A program made the translations under genes and the position numbers. Shown here piece by piece: positions 1 to 11,088 of a stretch of DNA of 54,021 nt. Source of the stretch: Salisapilia sapeloensis (Eukaryota; Oomycota; Peronosporomycetes; Peronosporales; Salisapiliaceae); NCBI GenBank assembly GCA_023334545.1, contig JAADVB010000117.1, forward strand, positions 1-54,021, in the 5' to 3' direction. The notes under the pieces are model-generated. The model was not told the origin of the DNA. It ran no database searches and worked only from the letters and a program-made list of their open reading frames with translations. Numbering within the stretch: the first letter of the stretch is position 1; every line of letters begins with the position of its first letter.

Positions 1-486
1 ATGTGGAATAATAAAATAACTGCCGGACAATTGTGGTAAGGGAGGAGAGCATTTTCGTATCGATAGAGAGTCATTGTTACGGTATCTGCTCTTTTAGTGT
101 ATGCAGAGTTTGTCACCCCATCTACTTCATCTCAGGAAGAGATATTGATGACGTCAATGTGGGCTTAGAGGTTGATCGACGCAGTTTCTTGTTGGTGGAC
201 AAAGTTTGATGTTGATCACTGCGTTTTCCGAGTAGTTCAGTTGGTACAGCAAAATGATTGAATCATATACTGTATATTGCTTAATGCAATGTGGTTAACG
301 AAAGGCTACATGTAATTGAAGGGTTAGAAAGGATATTTATAGGTATGAGGTTGAAACCACTGTACTCAGATCTGGCTGGATGTACCACCTTCCACTTGTG
401 CTTATCCTTGACCAGACCAGGAGTCTGTAAATGATGTTAGAGCGAGACGTTTATGAGCCGCATAAGTACGTCATTTCGATCTTGTA
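1..486. other. No gene recognised
   Basis: I see no convincing reading frame here. It lies just upstream of the coiled-coil/LRR gene and presumably holds its promoter. Confidence 0.4.
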
Positions 487-1922
487 ATGCCACGACGAAG
501 CGAGAGTTTGGATTCTAGCTCGCTAGAGTCTAGTGAGTTAAATTATTCCAGTTCTTCTGTGTCAGATGATGAAGGTTCACGAGAGGATGAAGAGGAAGTA
601 GTCATTGTACAAAAGAAGACATTGCGTGAAAGGCTCCTACAGCAGAGGCAACAATGGCTCAAAGATCGTCGTCATCCCCTTTTAGAAATGAGAGAGCAGG
701 CAAGATATCACGCTATAATGTCAAAGGTTTGGGCTGATGAGGAACGCGTCAAGCAAGAGAATCTCTTACGTAGTCAAGAGCGAGTAGCTAGTAGAGAGCG
801 GAAAGAGAAGCGACAAAAGCAACGGCATGTCAACCGGGAGATGAGATTGGAGTATCAACGCCAAATCCTTGAATCGGATGAACAAGTTCGACAAGCAGTA
901 GCAAGAGACAAGATTTTGACGGAATTTGCACTTGAAGATCGCGTTAGGCAGCAAGAACGAACGAATGCAGACTTTGTAGCAATGCAAACAAAAATGGCCC
1001 ATGAAGAAAAGGATCGAGTATGCACTACCATGATTGCAATTCTTAGGTCTGAAGACTAAAGTATCACGTATCACACGTTTAGATCCAATCTGCTATAGAC
1101 TTGGAAAATTCTCAGAACCTCGCTAAAGAAGAAGCTCTCAGCAATATCATACGTGACACAGAGGAGATCGGAAGGAGATATGGTACTCTTCCTGCATTGC
1201 CTCGATCAACATCTTCAGCAATACAACAAGCAACATCGGACGGAACAACACTGCATCTGAGTCCCGCATTCAAGATACCTCCTTGTACGGCATCCAAACC
1301 ACAGTCAATGTCAGTGAGTATGAGCCCAGGGTACCAACGTATGCTTTCAGCTAATTTGGACGAATGGCCGCATGTAAAAGAGATTCAAGCTCGTGATATA
1401 AATGATTCTGGTGGATGTGAGCTGGCGCATTACTTCAAAAATGGGTGCTGTCAGAAATTGGAGGTACTCTCACTCGGATATGCCCGCCTCAAATCAACTA
1501 GCATCGCTGCTCTGAGTGACAGTTTCAGAGTCGATGGTGCTGGCGGTAGATTGAAAGTACTTGATCTGAGGTACAATTATGTGGACATCAAGTCACTACA
1601 GTTCATCCTTGATGCTATCTCATGCCAGAAATTGCCAGTGCTTGAGAAGCTGTACTTGCAAGGCAATCTATTTGGGGATAAAGGGGCTAAACAGCTTGCT
1701 CATGCAGCTTTAGCTGGTGTCCTAAAAACTTTACAAGTCATAGACATCAGGCACAATCAAATCTGTACGGCAGGAGCGTTAGCATTGTGGCATGCCTTCC
1801 GTCCAGGATGCATCTCCAAACGCTATTGTCCAAACTTGGAGCTATTAGACGTTCGCCGGAATGAGATACCAGCCAAGGTAGTACGAGAGTTTATTCCCTG
1901 TCCAAAGTACATTAGTTTCTAA
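487..1922 (+). CDS. Coiled-coil and leucine-rich repeat protein, 2 exons
   Basis: Two open frames join through one 65-base intron (1018-1082, GTATGC...TTTAG, phase 0), giving 456 residues. The first exon (177 residues) has a Ser/acidic-rich start and then a long, charged, Gln/Glu/Arg-rich segment that should form a coiled coil. The second exon carries four or so leucine-rich repeats of the ribonuclease-inhibitor type, with motifs such as VLDLRYN, KLYLQGN and VIDIRHN in the second half. There is no signal peptide or membrane segment, so an intracellular scaffold role is the best inference. The start is the first ATG of the frame. The precise family was not recognised. Confidence 0.8.
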
Positions 1923-1980
1923 TATGATGAACGTTGGTTTCAGATGACATAAGTGTAATAAACGATTTGATTAAACAAAG

Positions 1981-2853
1981 CTATTCCGCTTCACTTTCAT
2001 TCTGGATACTGTAGCTGACCAGCGTGAGGACCAATGCGAGGGCAAGTGCCAAAAATGGTGTCCATCCAAACATATTTATCAACGCAGGTAACAGCGGTTG
2101 ATGGTTGTTCTCTGGGACTTTTGCTCCGCGAGACACGGGCTCCTCTTTTTCCGTTTTCTGAAGCAGTTTTCCCGACCACAGTGCTTTATCCTTCTGTCTT
2201 TGTAGGCGCTCCTTTTCTTTCAATTCTCCAATTGACTAGACAAGTTGCTTAAGTAAAATCCGTAGCATTGGTATCACTTTTGGTAGGCATATACTTTGCG
2301 AACGCAACGATCTTGCGGAGATATTTTGGCACACCGGAACAAGTAACTCCTTGCTTTCTCCAAATCGTTTTGGAGCAAATTTGCTCGGCCAGCGTACCAT
2401 AACGACTTTGAGTCTTCCGAATTAATTTGGAGTGCAGCTTCACTGTGCTCCAAGGCTTTCGTCGCGTCCGACTGAAGGTAGCACAAGCTGAGATTACGAT
2501 GAGCTGGTAAGCGTATATGATTAACGATAATTCGATGTTTGTCAAGAAACTCAAAGTGATAAACTGCTTCATCGAAATCGACGTGGAAGAGCGCCCGTTT
2601 TAAATACATGATCGCGTTCTCCACATCTTCGTTATTATAGCTCGTAAGTCCCTCTGACATGCAATGACCAGCACGACGAACGCACGTCTCAAAGATAGAG
2701 GAGCGTTCCTAATTTAAAGACACGATAAACAGATGAGGAGGTCTAATGTAAATGTGTTAATAAGTTGGCTAGATTTACTCCGTGAAGAATTACGTCTTCG
2801 GATTCTCCTTCATACGCGTGGGTGGATTCGCCATTTTCATCATTTGTGTCCAT
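1981..2853 (-). CDS. TPR protein with C-terminal membrane anchor (FKBP8-like tail), 3 exons
   Basis: Exons are 2853-2779, 2708-2295 and 2235-1981. Both introns (70 and 59 bases, GTAAAT...TTAG and GTATAT...CTAG) are phase 0, giving 247 residues. The middle holds about three tetratricopeptide helices (for example RNLSLCYLQ, KALEHSEAALQINSED, KSLWYAGRANLL). A charged helix follows (ELKEKERLQRQKDKALW), and then a single hydrophobic segment close to the C-terminus (FLALALALVLTLVSY). That layout matches the TPR plus tail-anchor half of FKBP8-type co-chaperones. The peptidyl-prolyl isomerase domain normally found upstream is absent, so enzyme activity is not expected. An organelle-surface co-chaperone role is inferred. 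Confidence 0.75.
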
Positions 2854-3206
2854 TGCTGCGTTTTGTGTTGGAGAATAGGTTGTTTGGATAAACCTAACGC
2901 TCATTTCTAACTGTCATTCTCTGGAAACTTGGGATATCAGGTAGATCGATACCCTGAGACTCATCGACTTGCATAATAAATAGAAAATTCTGTGAAGAGG
3001 GCATGGATCAAATAATTTTAACTCACTATTTCCTTTTGGTTTACTCACAACTAACCTCTACTCTTGTAGACGCATGTCTGAGTTCTCTGCTTGGCGTTTC
3101 CTTCTCACTAGTGTCCATGATCTGGCGCTAGCTCAGTCTCATTTCGAGAAGTGCTACTAGAAATACTGTGACTCATGATGTAAATCTTCATTTTGAGTAT
3201 ATTGAA
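2854..3206. other. Intergenic, no gene recognised
   Basis: This short gap lies between the TPR protein start and the transporter 3' end. No frame longer than a few dozen codons stands out. It probably holds the TPR gene promoter and the transporter 3' end. Confidence 0.4.
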
Positions 3207-4979
3207 CTACATAATTCCTGAGCAAGCTGCTAGTAACTGCAAGACTAGCAGCACGAAGATAACGACAAGTACTTTGCGTATAACTCCATTCACTCGGCCA
3301 TACGCTTTCAAGTTCTCCATGTCAAGCTTTTGATGAGGTAAGAGTACCCACACGGGTACAAAAGCTATTAAATGTGCTGCCGCAACCACTAGTACGAGCA
3401 TCAATACTACTGTGTTCGAGTTGTTGCTTCCGAGACTTTCGAGGATGGATATGCGTGATATCGTGAGTGTTGTAGACTTGACAACAGATACAAAGGATAG
3501 GAAGAGGCCAGACATGGTGCCTTCTCCTCCTGGACAGAGTACCTCAATAAGAGGTAGGAAGAGGATAAGTTCCGCTACTGCTGCTACGAATCCTCGTAGA
3601 CCATCGAGGATGATGAATAAAAAAGGCAATCCTTGTAGCCAACCCATGGAAATTGGTACTTGAATAACGATCTTGATAACAGCGTTCATGGTGGCAGCAA
3701 CGATGCCAAGTCTGTTCCAGCTGCCGTTCATTAGGTACATAAGCCATAACACGAACATGACGAGAAGGAGGAGCCGCCAGATAATTGCTCCGCAGTAGAG
3801 CTGAGCGATAAGAGTGATGTTAACAAGACGAGACACGGCCGTGTCAACGTCTTGGAGGTGAAAACTCATGCAAAAGTTCCAACAGACGACAACGGTGAGT
3901 ACTCGTGTTACGACTTCATAGGATAACGCGTACCATACCTTCTTTACTGGCTCGAATATAGTGGATCGAGAAGGCTGTACGAATGGTTGCGTACTCGAAC
4001 TGAGTATGACGAATAGGATCGTTACCAGAGATATGGCGGCCATGATGATAAGAGGGATGTTCATCGAGAGTTTGCTTTGGTAATCATGAGCGTCCGGAAT
4101 CATACTTTCGTTCCTACTTACCATAGCATTACCTTCTTTTGTAACTGAATAAGAGAAGGTGATGGCAACCACTTGAAAAAGCTTTTCCAGCATCAGAAAC
4201 TTGATAAGCAAAGACCCTCGACGGCAAAGCGGTTCCAACTGACTGATTTCCATTATAAAAGCAATTGAGACGACACGAATGCCAACTAGCGCCATATCTA
4301 GACTCAATGCAATGATCATGTATACGGAAGATAAGCGAGAGCCGTAGTCGACATCCATCTTGTCATCAAACATTGTAGTTAGCATGAACAAAATCATCGA
4401 TAAAAGGTACGCCCAGATCCAACATCCGGCTAATCCTATCTTGCGTTGATTAGCTTGCCGCGGTATTATGTCTGATAACATGCCTAGAAAGAGAGAGCAG
4501 CTCTCACTGGCATGAAGAAATTGTGACGTGTTATGTGTGTCCAAGAAAGCGTTTTGTGAAGTGCTGATGATCGTTGGTAAGACGCAGCTAGCAAGAAGCT
4601 GACGGATGAATGCAGATGCAACTATAGATAAGACAACTCCAGCATTCGCAAGGGAAAACAGCGTGGATGTTGAGGCTACATCGGACGCATTTCTTCCTTG
4701 TGAGTTAAATATACTTGAGGAGGCAACTGGTCGTAAGTCAAGTGCTTCGGTCGATATGGATGAGGTCGACTCCATAATTACCACATCCGCTATTTCCTGT
4801 GAACTCTTCTTTTCTTCTCGAGAAGAATGTAATTGTTCAAAAGCAGCGATACGATTCGTACTAGTCATATCCCCCATACTAAGAGATGACTTCAGGTCAC
4901 CATTCATGAAGAAGTCGGGAAGCGACGCTAGTCCAACGTGCTCTTGTTTCGTTGGCCGAGCCTTTCTCTCGCTTCCCAT
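3207..4979 (-). CDS. BT1/folate-biopterin transporter-like membrane protein
   Basis: This is a single-exon frame of 590 residues. About 110 hydrophilic N-terminal residues are followed by roughly eleven to twelve hydrophobic segments spread to the C-terminus. The segment around residues 160-190 (FLGMLSDIIPRQANQRKIG) resembles the loop after the second helix of BT1-family major-facilitator transporters, in which a Gly-x-Leu-Ser-Asp motif precedes a basic turn. BT1 proteins move folates or pterins and form enlarged families in oomycetes. The substrate cannot be told from sequence. Weak points are the divergence of the other family motifs and the long N-terminal tail. The first ATG was taken as start. 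Confidence 0.65.
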   Translation of the reverse strand: MGSERKARPTKQEHVGLASLPDFFMNGDLKSSLSMGDMTSTNRIAAFEQLHSSREEKKSSQEIADVVIMESTSSISTEALDLRPVASSSIFNSQGRNASDVASTSTLFSLANAGVVLSIVASAFIRQLLASCVLPTIISTSQNAFLDTHNTSQFLHASESCSLFLGMLSDIIPRQANQRKIGLAGCWIWAYLLSMILFMLTTMFDDKMDVDYGSRLSSVYMIIALSLDMALVGIRVVSIAFIMEISQLEPLCRRGSLLIKFLMLEKLFQVVAITFSYSVTKEGNAMVSRNESMIPDAHDYQSKLSMNIPLIIMAAISLVTILFVILSSSTQPFVQPSRSTIFEPVKKVWYALSYEVVTRVLTVVVCWNFCMSFHLQDVDTAVSRLVNITLIAQLYCGAIIWRLLLLVMFVLWLMYLMNGSWNRLGIVAATMNAVIKIVIQVPISMGWLQGLPFLFIILDGLRGFVAAVAELILFLPLIEVLCPGGEGTMSGLFLSFVSVVKSTTLTISRISILESLGSNNSNTVVLMLVLVVAAAHLIAFVPVWVLLPHQKLDMENLKAYGRVNGVIRKVLVVIFVLLVLQLLAACSGIM

Positions 4980-6847
4980 GCTCTATAATTTGTACTGGCA
5001 ACGATACAGGTGATCAGGAAGTGAACTAGACGTGACTGATGCACAGAGCTAGAGAAGCACCTATGAAGTCATCTACGGTTGGGTATCTGGATATTCTCTA
5101 GAAGCTAAAAAGCATTCGATATTCTTGTCTGCATTTACTCCTTTCGATAAGAACCCGGTAAAGTTTTTATAAGTGTTCTATACGAAAGCTTAAGTAGGCA
5201 CCTGCACCTATGCGCATTTTCATGTAAACCAGATAGATTTCTCTGCGTACAACATGTCTTAATGTTTAAATATGAATTTAAAATGCAATGTACTTTAAAA
5301 AGTAGGACGGTTTCGACAAGGTAAGCTCATTTTAAGTAAGATAGGAAGCGTGCATATCGGAAGGCACCATAGTCGTATGAAGGAAGTAAACGTACGATAA
5401 TCGATATTTTTTGGGAACCAGCGTCTGCAGCAAAGTACGATGTTTCAACTAACTTTTGTTCAGCTGGTAAGACGTCTAAGGTATAGTCGCAATCACCTCG
5501 AAGCTTTGCATTCGAAAAAGAAATTGTAGAGTCTAGTCCAGGATCTGCTCGCATAATAATAATACGACGTGGAGCTGCTTCATCTCAATTTGACCTTTCG
5601 CATCGCTACTAGGAATATCTCGGCGTTCATTTTAATTATAATGGTACAACGTATGTGAGCCAAAGTTGGAACCCAAGTTAATACTTGAAGCATGCATGAC
5701 AGCACGCACCCAGTTAAACGTTTAACAATTTGCAAATTAAGCCATCGTAAATGAGGACTTTCACGATTTGCCCTTGCATGATCCATAGTAGGCCTATTCA
5801 ACCCAAAACGCCTTTACCACTCTGAGGTGTCTAGAGAGCACCGCAATGAGTGATACCTCGGGACGTAGAAAATGGCTAACTTCTATTAATCCCATCGCAA
5901 ACGTCAGGCCGTGTTCGCGCTAAATACCGATTTGGCATAATTGGGGATTCACCTTATATAGCTCTATAAACGATAATCGAATCCGGAAATTCTGCCTTCG
6001 TTCAGAATAGCCGATTTTGCTTTGCTATTTGCCACTGGAAAGCTTACGTATCACTTCAATGTATCTTTTCCGCCAAGCTAGGAGCACAACAGCAAGTGGC
6101 CGGTGCTAGCAATGGAGATGACACTTTATGTTATTAATACATATCGGCCCTCGTGTTCTATCCTATGTTAAAATTGAGATTCCCGTTGCCATGCTCGCTG
6201 TAGCATGAGTAGTGTGGAATTTGCAACACATAAATGACGTTTTCGGCGCAAATTAGGCCTAAATCGATATACCCTTTGACATAATCTACCTTTCCGTCGG
6301 TTAATAAAGAGCGATTATCGAGGCATAATACCGATGAAGATTTTATCGTTTTTGTTTAATTAACGCCTATTCTTCCCCGCATATTCCCCGATTATCTTCT
6401 CAACGAACATGGCTTCAATCTTCAACTTTTTTTAACCATCTCCAAGTTACCGGTAACTGAGTTGATCGTACTGCAAAATGTCGCCTGATAGGCAGATTGA
6501 AACCAAGTATCGCTCAAGTACAGAGCGTAACGATTCGCTTTCTAGGTGCCATGCTTCTTTCTCCGTGTAAAGCTTTGCGTACGAGAGCGTATTCCATGAA
6601 GCGATAGATCGAAAGCATATGTATGAAGTATCCCAACCTCAACTAGGACACGCTTGATCGCCTTCATGCTCATGCAAAGCATCACCTGCGTACAGACTGC
6701 TAACGTAGCTCAGTCGATCAACAAGTACCTCCATCACACGACGGCAGCCAACCAAAGAACCGTATTCAATTGAAACCCATTGTTTTTGCTTGTTTCTTAT
6801 CCCTCCGTCATGTTCACTCAAAGAATAAAAGAACCCTCGCGTCGTGC
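4980..6847. other. Gene-poor stretch
   Basis: Nearly 1.9 kb lies between the transporter start and the phospholipase D stop. Apart from the weak minus-strand coding signal listed for 5327-5801, I see nothing I can support. The sequence is AT-rich with frequent stops in all frames. Confidence 0.45.
5327..5801 (-). pseudogene. Possible small split gene or gene remnant
   Basis: The frame closing at 5327 reads well for about 70 residues (LPAEQKLVETSYFAADAGS, KISIIVRLLPSY). A second minus-strand frame upstream starts at 5801 or 5786. The two can be joined through two putative introns (GTGCGT...CCTAG and a weak GTCAAA...CTAG) to give a protein of about 100 residues. The second donor is poor, so decay is equally likely. 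No family was recognised. Confidence 0.25.
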
Positions 6848-9804
6848 TTACTGGAAGAGGGCGTCGGGGTAATAGCCAGGCGGACACAAGTCTTCGTCGT
6901 CCAGGTACTTGAGCGGGAAGTAGACGGCGTGGCCCATGATCTTCTCCAGCTCGTCCTTGGACTCGAGGATCTCTTCGTCCGAACGCAGGTAGCCCATCAT
7001 ACTGTTGTTCTGGTCCTCCATCTTCTTCGTCTTCTCCTCTCGCTCGTCCTCACTGTGCTGACGCTGCGACTTCTGGCGCTGGGGCGACTTGACGCCGCCA
7101 AGCTGGTCACTTTCCGCCAGACGGCTGGCAAAGCCGCCCTCCTGGCCGCCCGGTCCGAGCGTGTCGGGCACTGTGGCCTTGTTCTCTGAGTCGGTGTGCT
7201 CCGCGCCGAGCTGCTCAAAGCTGCGGACGCTGTCCGTAGGCTGGCACGTGAACACATTCTCGTACACCCACGTGTTGCGCATGGCGTGATCCTGGAGCGT
7301 CAACCAGCACTCGAGGTTGACCGGATCCGTGTACATCTCGTAGCGTTCCGTACCAGGCTCAATGCCAAAGTGCTCCGCGAAGAGACGCATGCGGAACGAG
7401 TGGCCGAACTTGCCAACCTGGCCCTCTCCGTCGGCGATCGAAGCGTCGGCCATCTCGTGGTCGTCAATAACAACAGCAATCTCCGAGTCACGGTCTCCGT
7501 TCTGCGAACGCTCGTTGATGTTGGCAGAACCAACGATGACGTGCTGGTCGTCAACGATCATCGTCTTGTTGTGGATGTAGATTTCCTCTGTCTCCGGCTT
7601 GCCGTGGCGAATATCGTACTTGCGCAGACCGTAGAAGGCAATGTACTTGAACGGGTCGTCCTCGAGCTCTTGGAAGAGCCGAGAGTAGATGGAGCCTTCG
7701 CCGCGGCAGATCGTACGGTACTGCCAGTACATGACACCTCGGAGACTGAAAGCGCCCTTTTCACCAGGCATGCCTTCAAAGCCAGGCATCAAAGGCATCA
7801 TGACCATCACACGGAACTGCTCGTCGTTCGCAGCGGCGCGCTTGATACGCTCCACGATGGCCTCCGCAATTCGGTTCTGCGTGCCGTCGTCGCCTTCCAG
7901 TCCAGAGATGAAGAACTGGTTCTCAATGTACACAAAGTGCTTAGCTTCGCTAATGAGACGAATGTAAGCGTTCTGGATGCTCTGCTCCGTCGGCGTACCG
8001 GCACTCCACCACGTGCACGAACGGTGGATCTGCGTCTGGCACGGAACACCGCGTGCAACGGCCATAGAATCGTCGTCCATGCTGTAGCCTTCCGTCTCGA
8101 CATCCACGTCTTCCAACTCGACGCCTTCTTCTTCGTGCAGACGCTTGAGAGTCGTGTAATCGGTGCGCGGGATGAGGTGGTACTGGTCCTCCTTGAGCTC
8201 GCGCGTGGACACGGCGTAGTTCCAGCGCTGGACAAAGTGCCGAGCTACATCACGCGCAGGTTGTCCCTCCACACGGGAGTGGCAGTCATGCCATGGCATG
8301 CGGGGGCATGTGTCACGGTCCATCAGGTCCTTGTTCGGTTGGTTGACCTCGACAAAGTCCTTGATACGAGGGTTGGAAAAGTCCTTGCCAGGGAACATGG
8401 AGTCTTCACCTTCCTCATCGTACAGCTGGTGGTCTCCAGTGTCCCAACGGCCAAAGCAAATGTCCAGACCTCCGACGAAGGCCACCTTTTGGTCACACAC
8501 AACGATCTTCTCGTGATGCGAGTACATGCCGAGCTGCTCCAAGATAAAGTCTGGGTCACGCAGGACATGCATGTTCTTATGCAGACGCGACAGAACGTTC
8601 TTAGAGAACTCCGAGTTGAGCGTCAACGCCATGTCGACCTCCTTGTACATGAGCACGTAGACCTGGACACCTTCAGCAGCCTTGTTCTGGAGCAATTGAT
8701 CCAGACGCGACTCGGGGTACTTGTGGAATGGACGCTTAAGGTAGATTGTGGGGCAGACCCACCATCCGGCGATGAACACTTGGTCTTTGGCCTTCGAGAT
8801 CTCGTCGAACATGGCCTCGTAGGTGCCCGAGCCGTCGACGAACCAGCGAGCGTATGAAGGTACATCAGTTGGGGTACGCGTAATTGCAAAGGAGTCGTCC
8901 GTGTGGTCGAGAGTCCACTCGGACTTGTTCGCCGCCTCAATGATGGCATTGTTCCACTTCGCAATGGATTGCTTGGTCTTGGCCTCCATTTCGACAATGA
9001 ACGAAGTGTTCGAGAGCGAGAGAGCAGCGCGGTAGCCCATGGTGGACGAATCCGAATGGATGTTGAACGACTTATCGAAGAGGAAGACGTCCAACGGATG
9101 CTTGTCCGTGATGTTCTCGTAGATAACAATGCACGAATGGTGCAGGACGACCCAGCATTGCTTGGCGCTGGAGCCGGTGAACGTCGAGGTGAACTTGTTC
9201 CACAAGCTCTTCGCCTGCAGCTCTTCATTCTCATTCTCCTTGAGTCGCATCGACACCTTGAGGAATCCTTCACGAATGGAGGTGACGCCATCTTCCTTGT
9301 GGAAGGTCTTGTGACTCACTTGGAACAAGGCTGCCACGAAAGCCGTGTTCAAGACCTCGGGGGTGGCCGCCACCTTCCTCAAGTACTCTTGCACAAGCTC
9401 CTTGCTCTCGTCCGAAGTCGCATCATCCGCCTTGGACGCGAAAAGCTCGCTGAGCGAGGGGAAGTCTTCCTCCGATTCATCGTGGAAGGTCTTGTAGTTC
9501 CGCTTGACGAACGACCAGAGTGACTCGATGGACGAGCGCGGGATCTCGACCTTGCGCGTGAAGCCCTGGTACTCGATCTAGAGACAAACGTACATTAGAC
9601 AAGATTGTGGATACGGCAGAGGCAAGGTTCAACCTCGACGGCGTACTCGACGTGCTTGCGCGTCCAGCCTTCATCGATGCGTGCGTCGGTGACACGAATG
9701 TCCGGGGTCTCGTTGAAGACGCGGAGCTCTCCTTCTTCGGCAGCGAAGTCGTGCGCGCCCTGCTCCTCTTCAGGTTCTTGGTCTTCGGGACGGGGATCTG
9801 ACAT
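6848..9804 (-). CDS. Phospholipase D, PX/PH type, 2 exons
   Basis: Exons are 9804-9634 and 9577-6848, joined by a 56-base phase-0 intron with an unusual GTTGAA donor, giving 966 residues. The enzyme hydrolyses phosphatidylcholine to phosphatidic acid and choline. Both catalytic HKD motifs are intact: HEKIVVCD near residue 412 and HNKTMIVDD near 724, followed by the usual GSANINERS. The N-terminal third fits a PX region (HVEYAVEIEYQGFTRKV) and then a PH region (QCWVVLHHSCIVIYENI), as in PXPH-PLDs, which bind phosphoinositides and so work at membranes. An ATG 42 bases upstream (9846) is in frame and could be the start. Codon use is GC-rich compared with the LRR genes to the right. Confidence 0.93.
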
Positions 9805-11088
9805 CTTGGATGAAAATCTTGGAATGAGCCCAGGAAAAATCAGCAAAGATATGGGTGGGCAGGAGCATACAAACAGTAAGTACAGAGAGTCAATTTATTA
9901 CGTGTGTTTGAAGAGTGTCGTATACGAAGTGTTTTCTGGACATGCACCAGAGACGATGGTACGGTGGTGGTACGACGCGCCCTCCAGGGCTACAGGTTGC
10001 TGTCTGTGGATGGTTGTGGTAGTGGAGGATTCGTTGGAAGGAGGACATTGACGGCAGCTTTTGGCTGTGTGCTTGAGATGGAGAGAAGCATTATAAGCGA
10101 TTGAATATCAGTAGGCGAGTTTGACATCTTATAACTGATTTTCGGTTATGATCGTCAGGATTCAAAAGTATCTTCTACATCCTTGTCAGCTCTATGCTAC
10201 AATTTTTGAAGTGCAATGTACCAAATGACATTTGATTGTACTTTGCTACTGATGTGGACTTCTATGGTCTCGTTGATCCTACATTTTAATTTAGATTAGA
10301 CAAGTCACTGTCGGACTGCAAATGGTCGCTCCGAACCGATTGTATCCGGGAAGGACACTTTGAGACCAATCGAAGTAATGTTGTCACGCTTATTAATGAA
10401 TTTCAAGAAACGATGCAGCTACTGTAGTTTGCGTAACAGACGACACACTGGAGAAGTAGTTGATGCACGAATGTTTCCTCAAAACCAATACGATATGACG
10501 TCGTATCAAGTGAGGGAAATACGAGAGTCATCATTGCTTGCTTGCTTTTGTCGAATGATGCAACTTTCCACACTGAGGCAGCCTGGGTATTAAATAGATC
10601 TTTAATAATGTAAATGTTGACAGAGAATGTACATACGAGCTAGCTATGCTCTCTTCCTCCCCTTCATGCGTCTAAGAGACAAGGATTATTAAAGTTGTGG
10701 TCTTAACATCTTGCCTTTTCGTCGGTAGCTTTGTATAGCATCGATTTACCGTCTCAATTACAATTCTTCAAATGGATTTCTAATACGGTTAGCTGAAACG
10801 TGATGACACTTTCTATTCTTTGTCCAAGACTGTCGTGTTAGCTTTGCATCTTCATCTAATCCGCCTAATTCTATGCTAAGCGAGTGCATTGTTGCAGTGT
10901 CCGAGGTGTATGAAATAGCTTTAATATCTAGAGTTGACGTTAAACTTATGAGAATGTAGCTTAAACAATGCCAACGTAACAAATGCAAAAGTAGGTTAGT
11001 GATGTCGGGACCGAAAAAGTTGTATTGAATGCTAGTGCCGTGTTCGGTTGACAGTTTTCCATCCATGTGAGTTATGCACTTTGCTTTC
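9805..11088. other. Intergenic, no gene recognised
   Basis: About 1.3 kb lies between the phospholipase D start and the 3' end of the minus-strand LRR gene. Short frames occur on both strands, but none shows a domain or a splice pattern I can defend. Confidence 0.4.

Noticed and set aside
7196-8857. 553-codon plus-strand frame opposite the phospholipase D gene
   Set aside because: It is the antisense of a conserved enzyme with both catalytic motifs. GC-rich codon use leaves few stops on the other strand. No domain or hydrophobic pattern supports it.
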